Position numbers and translations under genes: made by a program. A stretch of DNA of 15,211 bases from assembly GCA_003049485.1 (NCBI GenBank), contig PYST01000579.1, positions 1 to 15,211 of the forward strand, read 5' to 3'. Shown in pieces: positions 1-8,783 of this stretch (position 1 is its first letter; each line of letters starts with the position of its first letter). This DNA comes from Ophioceras dolichostomum (taxonomy: Eukaryota; Ascomycota; Sordariomycetes; Magnaporthales; Ophioceraceae). The notes below the pieces were generated by a model. The model was given only the letters and a program-made list of their open reading frames with translations, ran no database searches and was not told the DNA's origin.

Positions 1-2
1 AC

Positions 3-686
3 CACCTTAGTCCCAAGATGACGTTCACCCAGCTCTACATGGCACTCAAGGCCGAGTTCGATACACCTACGAACTACATGGAGTACTACACAACATGGAC
101 GAACACCTCTTTTGCCAAGCTCCGCAGTGCTCCAGAGAACGCATCGAAGTCAAGCCAGGACCTCCTTCAGGAGATGCTGACTAGCCTGTGCCGCTGTCAA
201 CAGGCTTTGGGTCCCAAGTTCCAGGACAACGACCACCTGATGATCGCCATCCTCAACGCCTGCAAGGGCTACCCGGCATTCAACATGGCGCTACTTGCAG
301 AAGCGCGGACTGTTGAGGCTCTAGCAGGACGCCTCCGTACATTCCTTCAACAAGCCGAAGACGACAAGACCGGCCCGCAGCATTTCTACACGGACCGCCG
401 GTACAGCCGGGGTACACGTGACCGGCCAAACAACAACTCTCGTCCGCGACCTCACAAGAAGTGCTGGGTCTGTGGACGAGAAGGCTGCTGGTCTACCAAG
501 CACTCTGATGAGGACCGCAAGAACGCATATACACGCTACCGCAACCTTCGACAGAGCGGGGTAACCAGCAAACCCTACTCATCATTCCTGGTCGACATCG
601 AAGGGAACGATACTGGTGTCGAGGAGGACAGTGATGATGACGGCTATACCACGCCAGACGACATCACTTTTTCTCCAAATGTGCCT
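3..686 (+). CDS. Copia-type Gag polyprotein fragment with zinc knuckle
   Basis: The frame is open from the left edge, so the ATG at 18 is probably internal and the real start lies outside the window. Numbered from that Met, residues 1-115 are a helical Gag core. Residues 118-148 are basic and Arg/Asn-rich. A zinc knuckle follows at C149-x2-C152-x4-C157-x4-H162 (CWVCGREGCWSTKH), then a tail rich in Asp/Glu from about residue 190. The knuckle has the order C-C-C-H rather than the classical retroviral C-C-H-C; I recall this form in fungal copia Gag proteins. Gag would package the element's RNA into virus-like particles in the cytoplasm. The frame runs into the N at 687 and cannot be followed past it. 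No premature stops are seen, so this copy is not strongly mutated. Confidence 0.85.
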
Positions 687-687
687 N
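687..687. other. Single-N assembly gap hiding most of pol
   Basis: One N separates the Gag frame on its left from a different frame on its right that encodes the extreme C-terminus of copia RNase H. In an intact element several kilobases of pol lie between these two points. The N is therefore best read as a gap of unknown size, not one ambiguous base. Confidence 0.75.
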
Positions 688-688
688 A

Positions 689-817
689 CCCGACGACAAC
701 CCTGCTGACGCCATGACGAAGAGCGTCCCCAATCACACCCTCTCCCAGTTTGTTGACACCAATGAGATTGTTGTTCGAGTACAGGGATGGGTGGACAGAG
801 AGAAGATCCATCCCTAG
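689..817 (+). pseudogene. C-terminal tail of copia RNase H (pol remnant)
   Basis: Starting right after the N, the frame reads through NPADAMTKSVPN and then a short segment ending in GWVDREKIHP before the TAG at 815-817. The NPADAMTK motif is characteristic of the end of the RNase H domain in Ty1/copia polyproteins, where the enzyme degrades RNA in the RNA:DNA hybrid. The frame differs from that of Gag, so the upstream long frame reads across the junction only by accident. About 42 codons remain. The rest of pol is absent at the gap. Confidence 0.7.
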
Positions 818-927
818 CTTGTGCTCACTCCTGTTTTTCCTTTATCTTTTAGTTTGTACGGGCACTTAGATTGTTACGCCTATGTTATGTTTGGTTCGTG
901 TACAGGGAGCTTCCCCTGGACTTCGGC

Positions 928-940
928 AAAAGAAAGAGTA
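928..940 (+). promoter_or_regulatory. Probable polypurine tract of the retroelement
   Basis: A purine-rich run (AAAAGAAAGAG and neighbours) lies a few bases 5' of the TGTTGG that begins the LTR. In LTR retroelements this tract primes plus-strand DNA synthesis. It does not abut the LTR exactly (about five bases intervene), so the assignment is tentative. Confidence 0.5.
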
Positions 941-945
941 GTCTG

Positions 946-1109
946 TGTTGGTTCATAGTAGGTACCTGCTCACGTGGCAGCTGTTGCCTCAGTCCTAAGG
1001 CATCAACTTCCAAGGCATCTACCTACCAAGCAGCCTTTATAAGGTCGCTCTCCCCACCAACGCACAGATAGCTTTCCTTTGGAAGAGAGACANCATTGCC
1101 TTTCCAACA
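946..1109 (+). repeat. 3' LTR of the copia element, internally gapped
   Basis: The LTR is bounded by a perfect 6-bp inverted pair, TGTTGG (946-951) and CCAACA (1104-1109). It has a TATA-like TTTATAAGG at 1036-1044. It shares with the solo LTR at 4773-5006 a near-identical block (983-1013 versus 4816-4847, beginning GTTGCCTCAGTC) at about the same distance from the left end, so both belong to one family. It is 164 bp against 234 bp for the other copy, and the shortfall coincides with an N at 1093. Confidence 0.75.
1093..1093. other. Single-N assembly gap within the 3' LTR
   Basis: Alignment by eye to the solo LTR suggests about 70 bp are missing at this N: the pyrimidine-rich stretch after the TATA-like box and before the terminal TTCCAACA. 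Confidence 0.6.
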
Positions 1110-2181
1110 GGTTCCGTGTTAGCAACGTAAGGCCTTGTTGTGTTCATGTGCCTCGTAGTAGCCCAGACAGCCAAGGCCGCGATCAACGTGGTGGAGAGAT
1201 GCATGATGGAGATGGGAACAGGGGAGCAAGCTCTGGCGGTAATAGGAGGCTAGGACGAGCGAGAGAGTCGCGAGCTGAGAAGGACTGCCGCACCGCGGGG
1301 TGTGAAATATTGTGATAGAAGTAGAGGGCGACGCCGGCTATACTGCGTCACATCTGCAATGTGCTAGAGTTGATGAATCCATGCCATGATTTATATCTAC
1401 TAGCGAGAAGGAGAAGAAGGAAAGGGGTAATGTTCTAGAACCAAGCGGAGAAACTGGGCGAGGCCGTTTCAATGTAGACTCTCCCACTGCTGGGATTGTA
1501 TCCATGTTTGCTACACCCCGCATTCACATAAATGACCGGACGAGGACACCCCTGAGTGTTGCCCTCGCTAGGTACCTAGGTACTAAGTGAGCCCTATGTC
1601 CGTCCCTGCTATAGAGTCACCATCAAGAGTCATTGAGTGAGCCTTCTTCAATGCTTGATCTCTGGGTCAAACGGCTGACCTTTGCAGGCATGCTCATGAG
1701 CCAGATCGATCCATGTTGGCCCTCTTCCGGGATGCCTCCAGTGCCGTTATCAATTTCAGATCGACGGGACTTTCTAAACGCAGCGTCGTCATAAGGTTTA
1801 TCTTGCGGTCGTCCAGGTGGCATCTGGGAGCCCCTTGCTCCTTCCTAGGGACACAAAACCAGCTTAGGCTTTCCTGAGCTGGAAGTATAGGTAGGTATCT
1901 AGGTACTCTTGATAGACTGAAGGAGCTGTCGATTTGATTCCCGAGAAGCAGGGTAGGAGCCTTCCGCTTCGCAAACCACCCCCGAAGCCCACCTGGCAGA
2001 CTGTGGACGTGCGGCGAGCGCCCAAATTCCCGGGCACCCGCCAATATCACCGTCGTTCGGTTATTTTTTCCCTCTCATGTAGCACATTTTTTTGTTGATC
2101 TCAGAGCTAAAGGTATCAGCATAGGTGCTTTGCGCCGAGGCTTCCATTATATGTAGACCCGTGCCAGTCTGCGTACAGTCC
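1110..2181. other. Intergenic, no gene seen
   Basis: No frame here has coding-like composition over a useful length, and the longest open frames on both strands overlap one another. It holds two palindromic TAGGTA tracts (1569-1585 and 1888-1906). Around 2077-2100 it is T-rich, just before the decayed gene that follows. Confidence 0.6.
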
Positions 2182-2485
2182 ATGCAGGACACCGCCATGG
2201 ACGACGAGTTGCGCGACATGGATGCGATATCCCTCCGTTGGTTCTCACGTGATGATGCGGACCGTGTCAACTTGCCTCGGCCCTCTCTCGACCCGGTCGC
2301 TGCCGGGTTGGGGTCGCAAGTGCGCAACGAGCCGGCCCTCGGCTTCTCCGCCTCCCATGTGTCCGTCATGGGATCGGCTCCGCTGGGTGTCGAAACCATG
2401 AACGCCGGAACCCGTGCGGCTCTACGCATCGCCGCGCTTCCTCCGGTCCCTCCGCGGACGGAACGCATCGGGCAGTCGCAGGCTT

Positions 2486-2521
2486 CCATCAGTCGCCGCC
2501 CGGCCATCAGTCGCCGCCCGG
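2486..2521 (+). repeat. 18-bp perfect tandem duplication inside the decayed gene
   Basis: The unit ccatcagtcgccgcccgg occurs twice back to back (2486-2503, 2504-2521). Being 18 bp it preserves the frame and adds six residues (a second copy of an SRRP-containing peptide). Confidence 0.9.
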
Positions 2522-2824
2522 GGAGAATCGGTGTGGACGAGCCGAATATGAAGCTCGAGGAGGACTAGGGGGAAATCGGCCTCAGTATGGGCGAACGACA
2601 CATCGAGAACGATGTGAGAATTCTCAGGGACAGGCTCATCGACTCGAAACGCTACGGCTCACGGAAAATGGCCCATATAGTCGACATCTCGCTTATGGCG
2701 TCCATGGGCGGAATCTATATTCCAGAGAGTCAATTCGATCTGTTGGCGACCAGCTTCGCCAGGGAGCCTATGAGATCACGATACCGGACATATATGGGAG
2801 GGAGAGCAAGGTTGTGAAACCAGA

Positions 2825-2936
2825 GTGAGTGAGAGGATGCCTAGACTTATTCCTCCTATGCTGGCTATGCCCCAACCCACCCACAAATGATGATCTCTGT
2901 CGACTGATGAGATGCGACATACCCTGCCTAATTTAG
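2825..2936 (+). other. Predicted intron in the decayed gene
   Basis: The donor is GTGAGT at 2825-2830 and the acceptor TTTAG ends at 2936 (112 bp). A CTGAT branch-like site lies at about 2904. Removing it joins the KVVKP frame to the HAIISFRRPEDV frame without a break, which is independent support for the frame choice. Without splicing the first exon stops at TGA 2826-2828. Confidence 0.5.
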
Positions 2937-3765
2937 CCACGCGATAATCTCCTTCCGCCGGCCCGAGGACGTTATGTCCCTCTCCTACGATGACCAGGGC
3001 AACGCTCGCACACTGGAGAACCTTGTACGGGCTGCCGCTCGATGCCCGAGCCCGTACCACACCATAGGGCTGCGAAGCCTCCCTAGTGGTCTCCTCCCTC
3101 GCGGTCCCAGCAGGCGGCGGCTGCGCCACAGCTAGCTCCTGGCCATCCTGGGCCAAGCCTACCGCTCAGGCCTTCATAGCCCCGTCGTGCAGGGGCGGAT
3201 GATTGCCGAGTTAGATCGCGCAGGGTGCAAGGCACTGAAAGATCTACGTGGGTCCGTGACCAAAATTGTGTCGCTCGCCACGATCGACTCCGCCCTCGAC
3301 TACGAGACGCGGCCCAAGCGGGACAGCAGCACTCCAGACTTCCCGTTCCGAACTCTACGGCACGCCTTTGCTTTTGCGCAGCAGCTGGCGTGGCTGCTCG
3401 GCGTTCAGTCAGTCGAGCCCGTCGATTACGTCGAGGCCGCCGAGCCCATCCAGTCCATCGAGCCCTCCGAGCCCGTCGAGCCCATCCACTGCTTTTACCA
3501 CTGCGATTACGATGAGGAGGATCAGGACAAGGACGGTGAGGTGCGAGAAGGGGAAGAGGGGCCAACGGCCGGCTGGAGACAGGTCAACAAGGTGGTTTAC
3601 ACACTCTGTAGTCTGTCAAGGGCGCTCCTGGAGATCGATGAGAACACCGTTGTCGTGGACTAGGAGCCGGGCTTCCCGACCGCCGACATCATACGCGACC
3701 TCACGTGGCCCGACAAGCTTCCGGCCATGATCATGTCCCGTACGCTAGACGACTCGTACCAGTAG

Positions 3766-4380
3766 TGGCCGAGGCGAGGATCCTGGTATGATTTCCGCTA
3801 TATCAGCTTGTCTCTGTCGACATATCGACCCATGCCATCAAACCCTCCCTGAATGTGCTTCCTCCCTGCCACCCCCGTGACTCCCTGTCCATCGGGTCTA
3901 CGCGGAGAGTAGCACGCAGGATAAGAGCTTCTCAGTTCTCATATCAGGCTCGGCACGCTTCGGAGACAGCAGACTGAACTAATAGTCATCCCAACAAATA
4001 AACAGGCCCCGCCGATCGCATCGAGTTGACACGATGCTGCGAAGCCACTATGGTCCTCCGCAGGCCATGAATTTGCTGGGGCTCGACCAAGGTGTAACGA
4101 TCAAGAGGACAGCCTTCTTCCGCAAACAGCTTGACCCTTGAGACGGTGGCAACAAACCACGGCCCAGACATTTCCCAAGGTACAGGAAACCGATAGTTAC
4201 TAATGACGAGCCACTGGAGTACTTACATACGTAGGTAGGTACAGTCTATAGGGAACAATAGCGCAACCATTGTATTAATACGAAGCCTCCAATGTAGGGA
4301 GGTCATGAGGAGGTGTCAAGATCGATAGCCTGATAACGTGAGGAACGGGAGGAAGCCAGCTCTAGTTTTGGAACGAGACT
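3766..4380. other. Intergenic, no gene seen
   Basis: No convincing coding frame on either strand. A short GTAGGTAGGTAC tract is at 4231-4241. The sequence becomes markedly AT-rich towards 4380. Confidence 0.55.
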
Positions 4381-4640
4381 ACTAAAGAGGGACTTGTCCT
4401 CTAGATCTAGCTAGAGAATGTGATGCTCAGAAGAGCTCTATATATACACGAGTAAAGAACTATAGAATCTTCTAGAACTGTATTACAAATAGTAAAGGCA
4501 GTTCTAGAAGAGACGAATTCTGACAAATGTGATAGAAGACGATAGAAGACAGTAGAAGCTGATAGAAGGCCATGTGGAATAGTGGAAGCGTATTGCCACA
4601 ATAAGGTTCTCCATTCTTGACAGGAGGTAACATACGAATT
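4381..4640. repeat. AT-rich patch with hairpin and 10-bp tandem repeat
   Basis: This stretch differs in composition from its flanks and is dense in CTAG/TCTAGA. It contains a perfect inverted repeat, TCTTCTAGAACTG (4468-4480) with CAGTTCTAGAAGA (4499-4511), around an 18-nt loop. Just after comes a four-unit tandem repeat of a 10-mer (gatagaagac, gatagaagac, agtagaagct, gatagaaggc) at 4531-4570. A smaller CTCTAG/CTAGAG stem is near 4400-4416. No protein frame is convincing. It could be a remnant of a transposable element, but I cannot assign a family or find its ends. Confidence 0.55.
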
Positions 4641-4767
4641 CGAGCGGAAAGCGAGAATAAATCCTTCGATAATTTCCAGCCAGCCTGACTTACTATCCAG
4701 TCCAATGATCCGTAGGAGTGTGTCGTGTTATTACCACCGACGCCGTACCAACCGACAGAAGGACAAC

Positions 4768-4772
4768 TCCTC
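4768..4772 (+). repeat. Left target-site duplication (TCCTC) of the solo LTR
   Basis: TCCTC directly precedes TGTTG and is repeated exactly at 5007-5011 after CAACA. Five-base duplications are typical of LTR-retroelement integrases. Confidence 0.85.
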
Positions 4773-5006
4773 TGTTGAACCACTGGGTGCACCTTTCTGC
4801 ACCCATGAGGAACTAGTTGCCTCAGTCATCAAGGCATCCACCTCCAACAGACCTCAGGTCACGTGGACCCTCAGGAGTCGCCTACAAAAGCACTCCCTCC
4901 GGCCCACGCGTAGACCAGCTTTTTCTCTTCCTCGTACATCATCAGAATCAACAGATTGGTTTACCACACGCGTGTCTTTTCCAATTGGAACCCTGGCCTT
5001 CCAACA
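4773..5006 (+). repeat. Solo LTR, same family as the copia 3' LTR
   Basis: A 234-bp unit begins TGTTG and ends CAACA and is flanked on both sides by the identical 5-mer TCCTC. It shares the GTTGCCTCAGTC...AAGGCATC block with the LTR at 946-1109 and has a comparable TATA-like site (TACAAAAG, about 4883-4890). No internal element sequence lies on either side. It is therefore a solo LTR, the product expected from recombination between the two LTRs of an element that had inserted here. The two LTRs differ clearly in sequence, so the insertions are probably of different age or subfamily. Confidence 0.85.
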
Positions 5007-5011
5007 TCCTC
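5007..5011 (+). repeat. Right target-site duplication (TCCTC) of the solo LTR
   Basis: TCCTC directly follows the CAACA end of the LTR and matches 4768-4772 exactly. Confidence 0.85.
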
Positions 5012-5044
5012 AGACGTTCTGGGTTCCCGTGATTGTTTGTTTTT

Positions 5045-5078
5045 CCCCCCCCCAAAAAAGAAGAAAAAAAGAAGAAAG
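5045..5078. repeat. C9 run followed by a 25-base A/G tract
   Basis: Nine C residues (5045-5053) are followed by an uninterrupted purine run of A with isolated G residues (5054-5078). It is low-complexity sequence, liable to length error in sequencing. Confidence 0.8.
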
Positions 5079-5739
5079 CGACTTTGATTCCTCAAATGCC
5101 CCTTGTAAGCACGGACCTGGTGCCTAGGTACTTAGGTGACCAGCTCCTTAAGTTTTCGGGTACAGCCACCACCAGAGCCTGTAATACATTACCATACATT
5201 GTGAGCCCTGGTCACCACGATCCAGAAGAAAGGGTAGGCGTGATGACCTGCATGAATGCATAATTAAGTGGGGGCTAGTTAGGTAAGGTAGGTAGGTGGT
5301 CCTAGGGGCAAGAAGTCAAAGGGATGACGATTTGCTTTCGTAAGGAATGCCGTCGGATTCTGGCCTGTATGTGAGCCACAGGCATATATGATGTTGCTGC
5401 TAACGGCGATCGAAGTCTGCTTTCCGATACCAGACAGCACGGGTCAATCTTCCTAGCCTACCTACCTAGGTAGGGACAGCGGCAGCCGGGAGGATCCATC
5501 CCTCTTCCCTCTGGAGCTGAGCGTTGGCAGAGAATCGGCACCGCTAAAGCTCCTGGGCCGTGGCACATGCGTTGGTTCCCCCCTTTCTCCCCTTTCGGTT
5601 TCTGCCGACTTTTTGCAACAACCTCTTTTTCCGTTTTCTTTCGGTCTCCATTCGCTCCTTTTCAATCCTCTATGTTTTTTGTTGCAAGATCCTACTAAAT
5701 GCCGCCGAATTTGGGAGCTTGTTCTTGGCCCAGGTTTGG
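5079..5739. other. Intergenic, rich in palindromic CCTAGGTA tracts
   Basis: Three tracts of the dispersed motif occur: 5123-5138, about 5278-5306, and 5457-5476. The last contains the perfect 14-bp palindrome CCTACCTAGGTAGG (5461-5474). From about 5575 to 5690 the plus strand is very pyrimidine-rich, like a fungal promoter or 5' leader ahead of the decayed gene that follows. Confidence 0.6.
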
Positions 5740-6304
5740 GCTCGACCTAGGTTTCGGCTCGATCTCAGCTCGTTCGCCGGTGCGAGTCTGGGCGACGTGT
5801 GGATGGACAACGGCGTGTTTACGGCGGTTGAGCCAAGCGCGGCTGACAACGGATCGTGGCGGGTGGTGGACGGCGCCATGGTGGAGACAATCTACGGTAG
5901 GGCCGGCAGGTTTGTTTTCAGTTTCGGGCCAGGGAGGGGAGGACCGTCCGCGACAGGAGGCGCTCTAACAGGAGGAAGTGGTACTGGGAGTCGGGATACC
6001 TGGGGCTCCGGAATGCGGCCACGTTGTTCGCTGAGGTGACGTCTAGGAACAGCAACCGCGTGGGGCAGGTCGGGGTGGGGTGGATGCTGCGGAGGGAGGA
6101 CGTCAAGACATCAAGGTGCAGTGGAGGACTGATGACGATATGTATGCCATGCTGCTACCCGTGATACTGATGATGACCGCGGCGGTGCATATCTGCATAG
6201 ATGAGGGGCCTCTGCCTCAGGAGTTAACGCGGACTGTGGATATATCTGAGCCCCTGATAGGGCTGGCGGACGCAGGGGAAGTGATGCGCTACCCACCTAG
6301 GTAG
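5740..6304 (+). pseudogene. Decayed gene of unknown function, two frameshifts
   Basis: Three consecutive coding-like pieces in three frames form one apparent protein of roughly 180 residues. Piece one (to about 5928) includes the peptide GDVWMDNGVFTAVEP. Piece two (about 5928-6106) includes RRKWYWESGYLGLRNAATLF. Piece three (about 6107-6304) includes VQWRTDDDMYAMLLPV, then a hydrophobic stretch and CIDEG. The second break coincides with an 8-bp tandem duplication (6099-6106 and 6107-6114); discounting one copy brings pieces two and three into one frame. The first break lies in a G-rich run near 5925-5940. The pattern of beta-strand-like segments ending in an Asp followed by a hydrophobic helix loosely recalls tubby-like/LURP-one folds, but this is only a suggestion. 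The 5' end is uncertain. Confidence 0.45.
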
Positions 6305-8143
6305 CTGGGTTCTCTAGGTAGGTGGTTCAATGATCGATCGAAATATTGTGGGTGAATCGGCCTTCTTGCTGCTGTCTGTCGGTGTCTGAACATCACTTGA
6401 TGACTGGCCGTACTGCACACCTCTGGTTAGGCCACATGTCTAGCTAGGTAGGCGTCTCCTTGTAGAAATTTGCATTGGCTGAGCTGTCATAGATAGGTAC
6501 GCAGACTGAATGTATATCTAGGTCTCTGAAAGGCCTACACGCACGTCAGTAGCTGATAGAGAAATGCCTAGGTATTGCCAAGTCACTCAGCGCCAGGTCC
6601 TCGATCGTGGGTAAGCCGTCCGGGTCTGCGCCTTGAGTGTGTTGAAGTTCCATTTACTACAAGGGAGTCCGGCCCATCGTACTGGGACAGACTTGTACAT
6701 CAGGTGTCACCGCCACCCGTGGTCATCACCCGTTGCAGAAAGAGAAGAAGAAGGGAGCGTTTTCGGGCCGTTGCCATTGATGGATACGAGGTCAAGCAAC
6801 GGGACCTTACATACACATGTGGGGGCTGCGCGATCCCTTGCGGGGTTGCAGTGTTTGCTGAGCTTGGTGGGCAGTCGCTGCTGAAAATGGTTCGTGGGTA
6901 CCTGGTACACTCGCGCGTGGGCTGTCGTCGGAAGAGGACGAGACCTCGATGGGGCGTGGGGCGCCGGCCGTTTCGTTCATCCCAAGTGGCCCCCCCCCCC
7001 GGCTCGAAGCTTCGGGAGAGCAGACTTTCTTTCATGTGCACCTCAGATGGCGAACAGGAGATGGACCAACGAAAGAATGGCAGATGCAAACCTGGAACCT
7101 ACGAGTGGTACGTGAGATTCTTCTCCTTCCTGTGGGATTTTCTCACCCAGCGAATATATTGAAGGAGCACGTCATCGCGTTGGTGTTAGTTTGATGCTCG
7201 GATTTGAATGAGATAGGAGGACCTAAGCCTGCTAGCCTCCAGTGCGATATTCAGGAACAAAGGAAGAGAAAGTCGTGCGTTGTGCCTGCGGTGGGACAAG
7301 CTTCCCGAGCTTACGTTGCCTTTTTTCCTCTCCTCCACTGACTGGCCAGAATATAGCAACCGAACAACCTGGACCTCGTGCGAACCTGGTAGTCGCGGCG
7401 GTAAAAGCATGCACACCACGCGACATGCCAATTGGCGGGAGAGAGGGGATTTTGATTTTCAAGCGATGGCACCACCCCGAGCGCGCTTGTGGAGGATTTC
7501 CTGGTTGGTCAATTCACTCAATTGGTGTCAATAGCAAACGGCATTGGGTGATAAAGTTCTGACACCCGTTCGTTGGCCTGTTCGACTGGGTCTGTTCATT
7601 TCAAGGGACGGACCTGCCTTTGGGCACGGAGTCTTTGGTGTCTTATCTGTGGCGAACGGTGGACCAAAAGTACCGGATGCGGACGGTGCCACAGTCCGTT
7701 CGGATGCCACCGTCATCAAACTCGATTTGATGATGAACACGTTCCTAACATGTATGTAAACACGACCCTGGCGCAGAGCAGGCCCAGATCATTGAGATTC
7801 TGTTATGCACCTTTCCACTGCTTTCTCTTCCGTTTCTCTAAGGTACCATAAATACTGTTGTTGTAGCATAAGCTAACATTGGACGCTTCTCAAAGTGGGA
7901 AGTGCGAAACAACCAATGTTCCTCATTTTAGCAAAAAGACTATCCAGTTTCTGGAGGGAAAAACTCATCAGCCACCCGAAGTGCGGGCGGAATTGCGTGA
8001 TGAACCCACCGAACCATCCCAGGAGACCCGCTTGGCCACGCTTGGCTGGCCCGGTTCGGTCTCCGCATGCAGCCGGAGGAGCATTGGTGGGAGAGGAGAG
8101 GTCACGGAAGGAACGAGGCTAGGGTCAAGGCGGGCATAGGTTA
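6305..8143. other. Long intergenic stretch without a supportable gene
   Basis: Several frames of 70-195 codons are open on both strands, but they overlap each other, start at non-ATG codons or lack any recognisable domain, so none is called. CTAGGTA tracts occur at 6293-6328, 6441-6451, near 6490-6520 and 6567-6575. A nine-base C run is at about 6992. No tRNA-like box pair or rRNA was seen. Confidence 0.45.
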
Positions 8144-8783
8144 GTGGGGCGCGTGGGGTCGGAAGGAGTAGGAGGGGTTGCAATCGCAGACCTCGCACCT
8201 GCCTTTGCTGCTGCTACTGTGGGAGTCTGTCGCACTGGAAATTTGGCGTGCGCAGTTGTTGTTGGAGACTCACAGTCTGCTTTCTTGGGGGATATCATCT
8301 TTTGGACAGAATGGGTCGGCTTAGGAGTGGCACAGCCCGGCTCGTCGGGACTCTGGACTTCTCTGACCTCGAGGACCATATGTGCTAGTAGGCCGAGAGA
8401 CAGAGAGATAAGCCCGGGCTTCCCTTCCTCCCTGTACTCCGCTTCTCCGGACGATCCTTCTGACCTATTCACCCTATCATTCTCTACCGTTGCGCTTCGA
8501 CAACAAACATCTTCCAGATCTCTTTTCCCTCTTTCCACGCGACCACGCCGTCCTACGTACTTCCCTTGTAATCTTGGTTCAGACCAGGGCGAAAGCAGCC
8601 CGAGGGCGAGCGCACACAGAGGTGGTATCAAAGAACTATCGCTACCAGAACGACACCAACATAGTGAAACAAACATAGTGACCGCCATCAGGGACACCAC
8701 CACCGGCAGTATTGCCGCCAACCTCACCCTCCTTCTCTATCACTACTTCAACCAACCTTTCTTCCCCTCACACTCCCTTCACA
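8144..8783 (+). promoter_or_regulatory. Probable promoter and 5' leader of the membrane-protein gene
   Basis: The last 120 bases before ATG 8784 are pyrimidine-rich with CAAC/CACT-type motifs, as is usual for fungal 5' leaders. The start sits in CACAATGG, a strong context. No clear TATA box was identified. Confidence 0.45.

Larger units (their letters stand above)
1..1109 (+). mobile_element. Ty1/copia-type LTR retrotransposon, right-hand part, gapped
   Basis: The order is Gag coding sequence (running in from the left edge), the last part of the RNase H domain, a short non-coding stretch, a purine-rich tract (about 928-940) and a 3' LTR. This is the order expected for a copia element read 5' to 3'. 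The 5' LTR and start of Gag lie outside the window. Protease, integrase, reverse transcriptase and most of RNase H should sit between Gag and the RNase H tail, but only a single N (687) is found there. The element is therefore either collapsed in the assembly or deleted. As shown it cannot encode a complete polyprotein. Assignment to copia rests on the Gag knuckle and the RNase H tail motif, recalled from the family and not searched. Confidence 0.85.
2182..3765 (+). pseudogene. Decayed gene of unknown function, probably two exons
   Basis: I do not recognise the family. Coding-like codon choice starts at ATG 2182 or 2197 (the latter in GCCATGG). It runs in one frame to about 2765, interrupted by TAG 2566. 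There it must shift by one base into a frame reading YEITIPDIYGRESKVVKP. A good donor (GTGAGT, 2825) and acceptor (TTTAG, ending 2936) then join in phase to an exon open to 3765, broken by TAG 3133 and TAG 3661. Each TAG would be CAG after a single C-to-T change at a CpA, the RIP preference. The exon-2 product has a Glu-Pro-rich segment (about 3408-3490), then an acidic run. It ends with DDSYQ. Between about 3070 and 3135 another frame is also plausible, so TAG 3133 may instead reflect compensating frameshifts. It is best treated as a pseudogene. Confidence 0.55.

Noticed and set aside
2523..2824. Alternative frame through the decayed gene that avoids TAG 2566
   Set aside because: Its translation is dominated by Arg/Gly from CGA/GGA codons, typical of an out-of-frame reading. 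The neighbouring frame looks coding up to about 2765, so I kept the frame with the TAG.
5560..5739. N-terminal extension of the second decayed gene
   Set aside because: It is Phe/Leu/Ser-rich because the DNA is pyrimidine-rich. More likely it is leader or promoter sequence.
6575..7162. Plus-strand 195-codon frame
   Set aside because: It starts at TTG, has no domain, and is Arg/Pro-rich with overlapping frames on the other strand. I could not distinguish it from chance.
8125..8727. Minus-strand 200-codon frame beginning with a hydrophobic, signal-like segment
   Set aside because: It starts at GTG, overlaps the 5' leader of the well-supported plus-strand gene, and its body has no domain or coding-like pattern.
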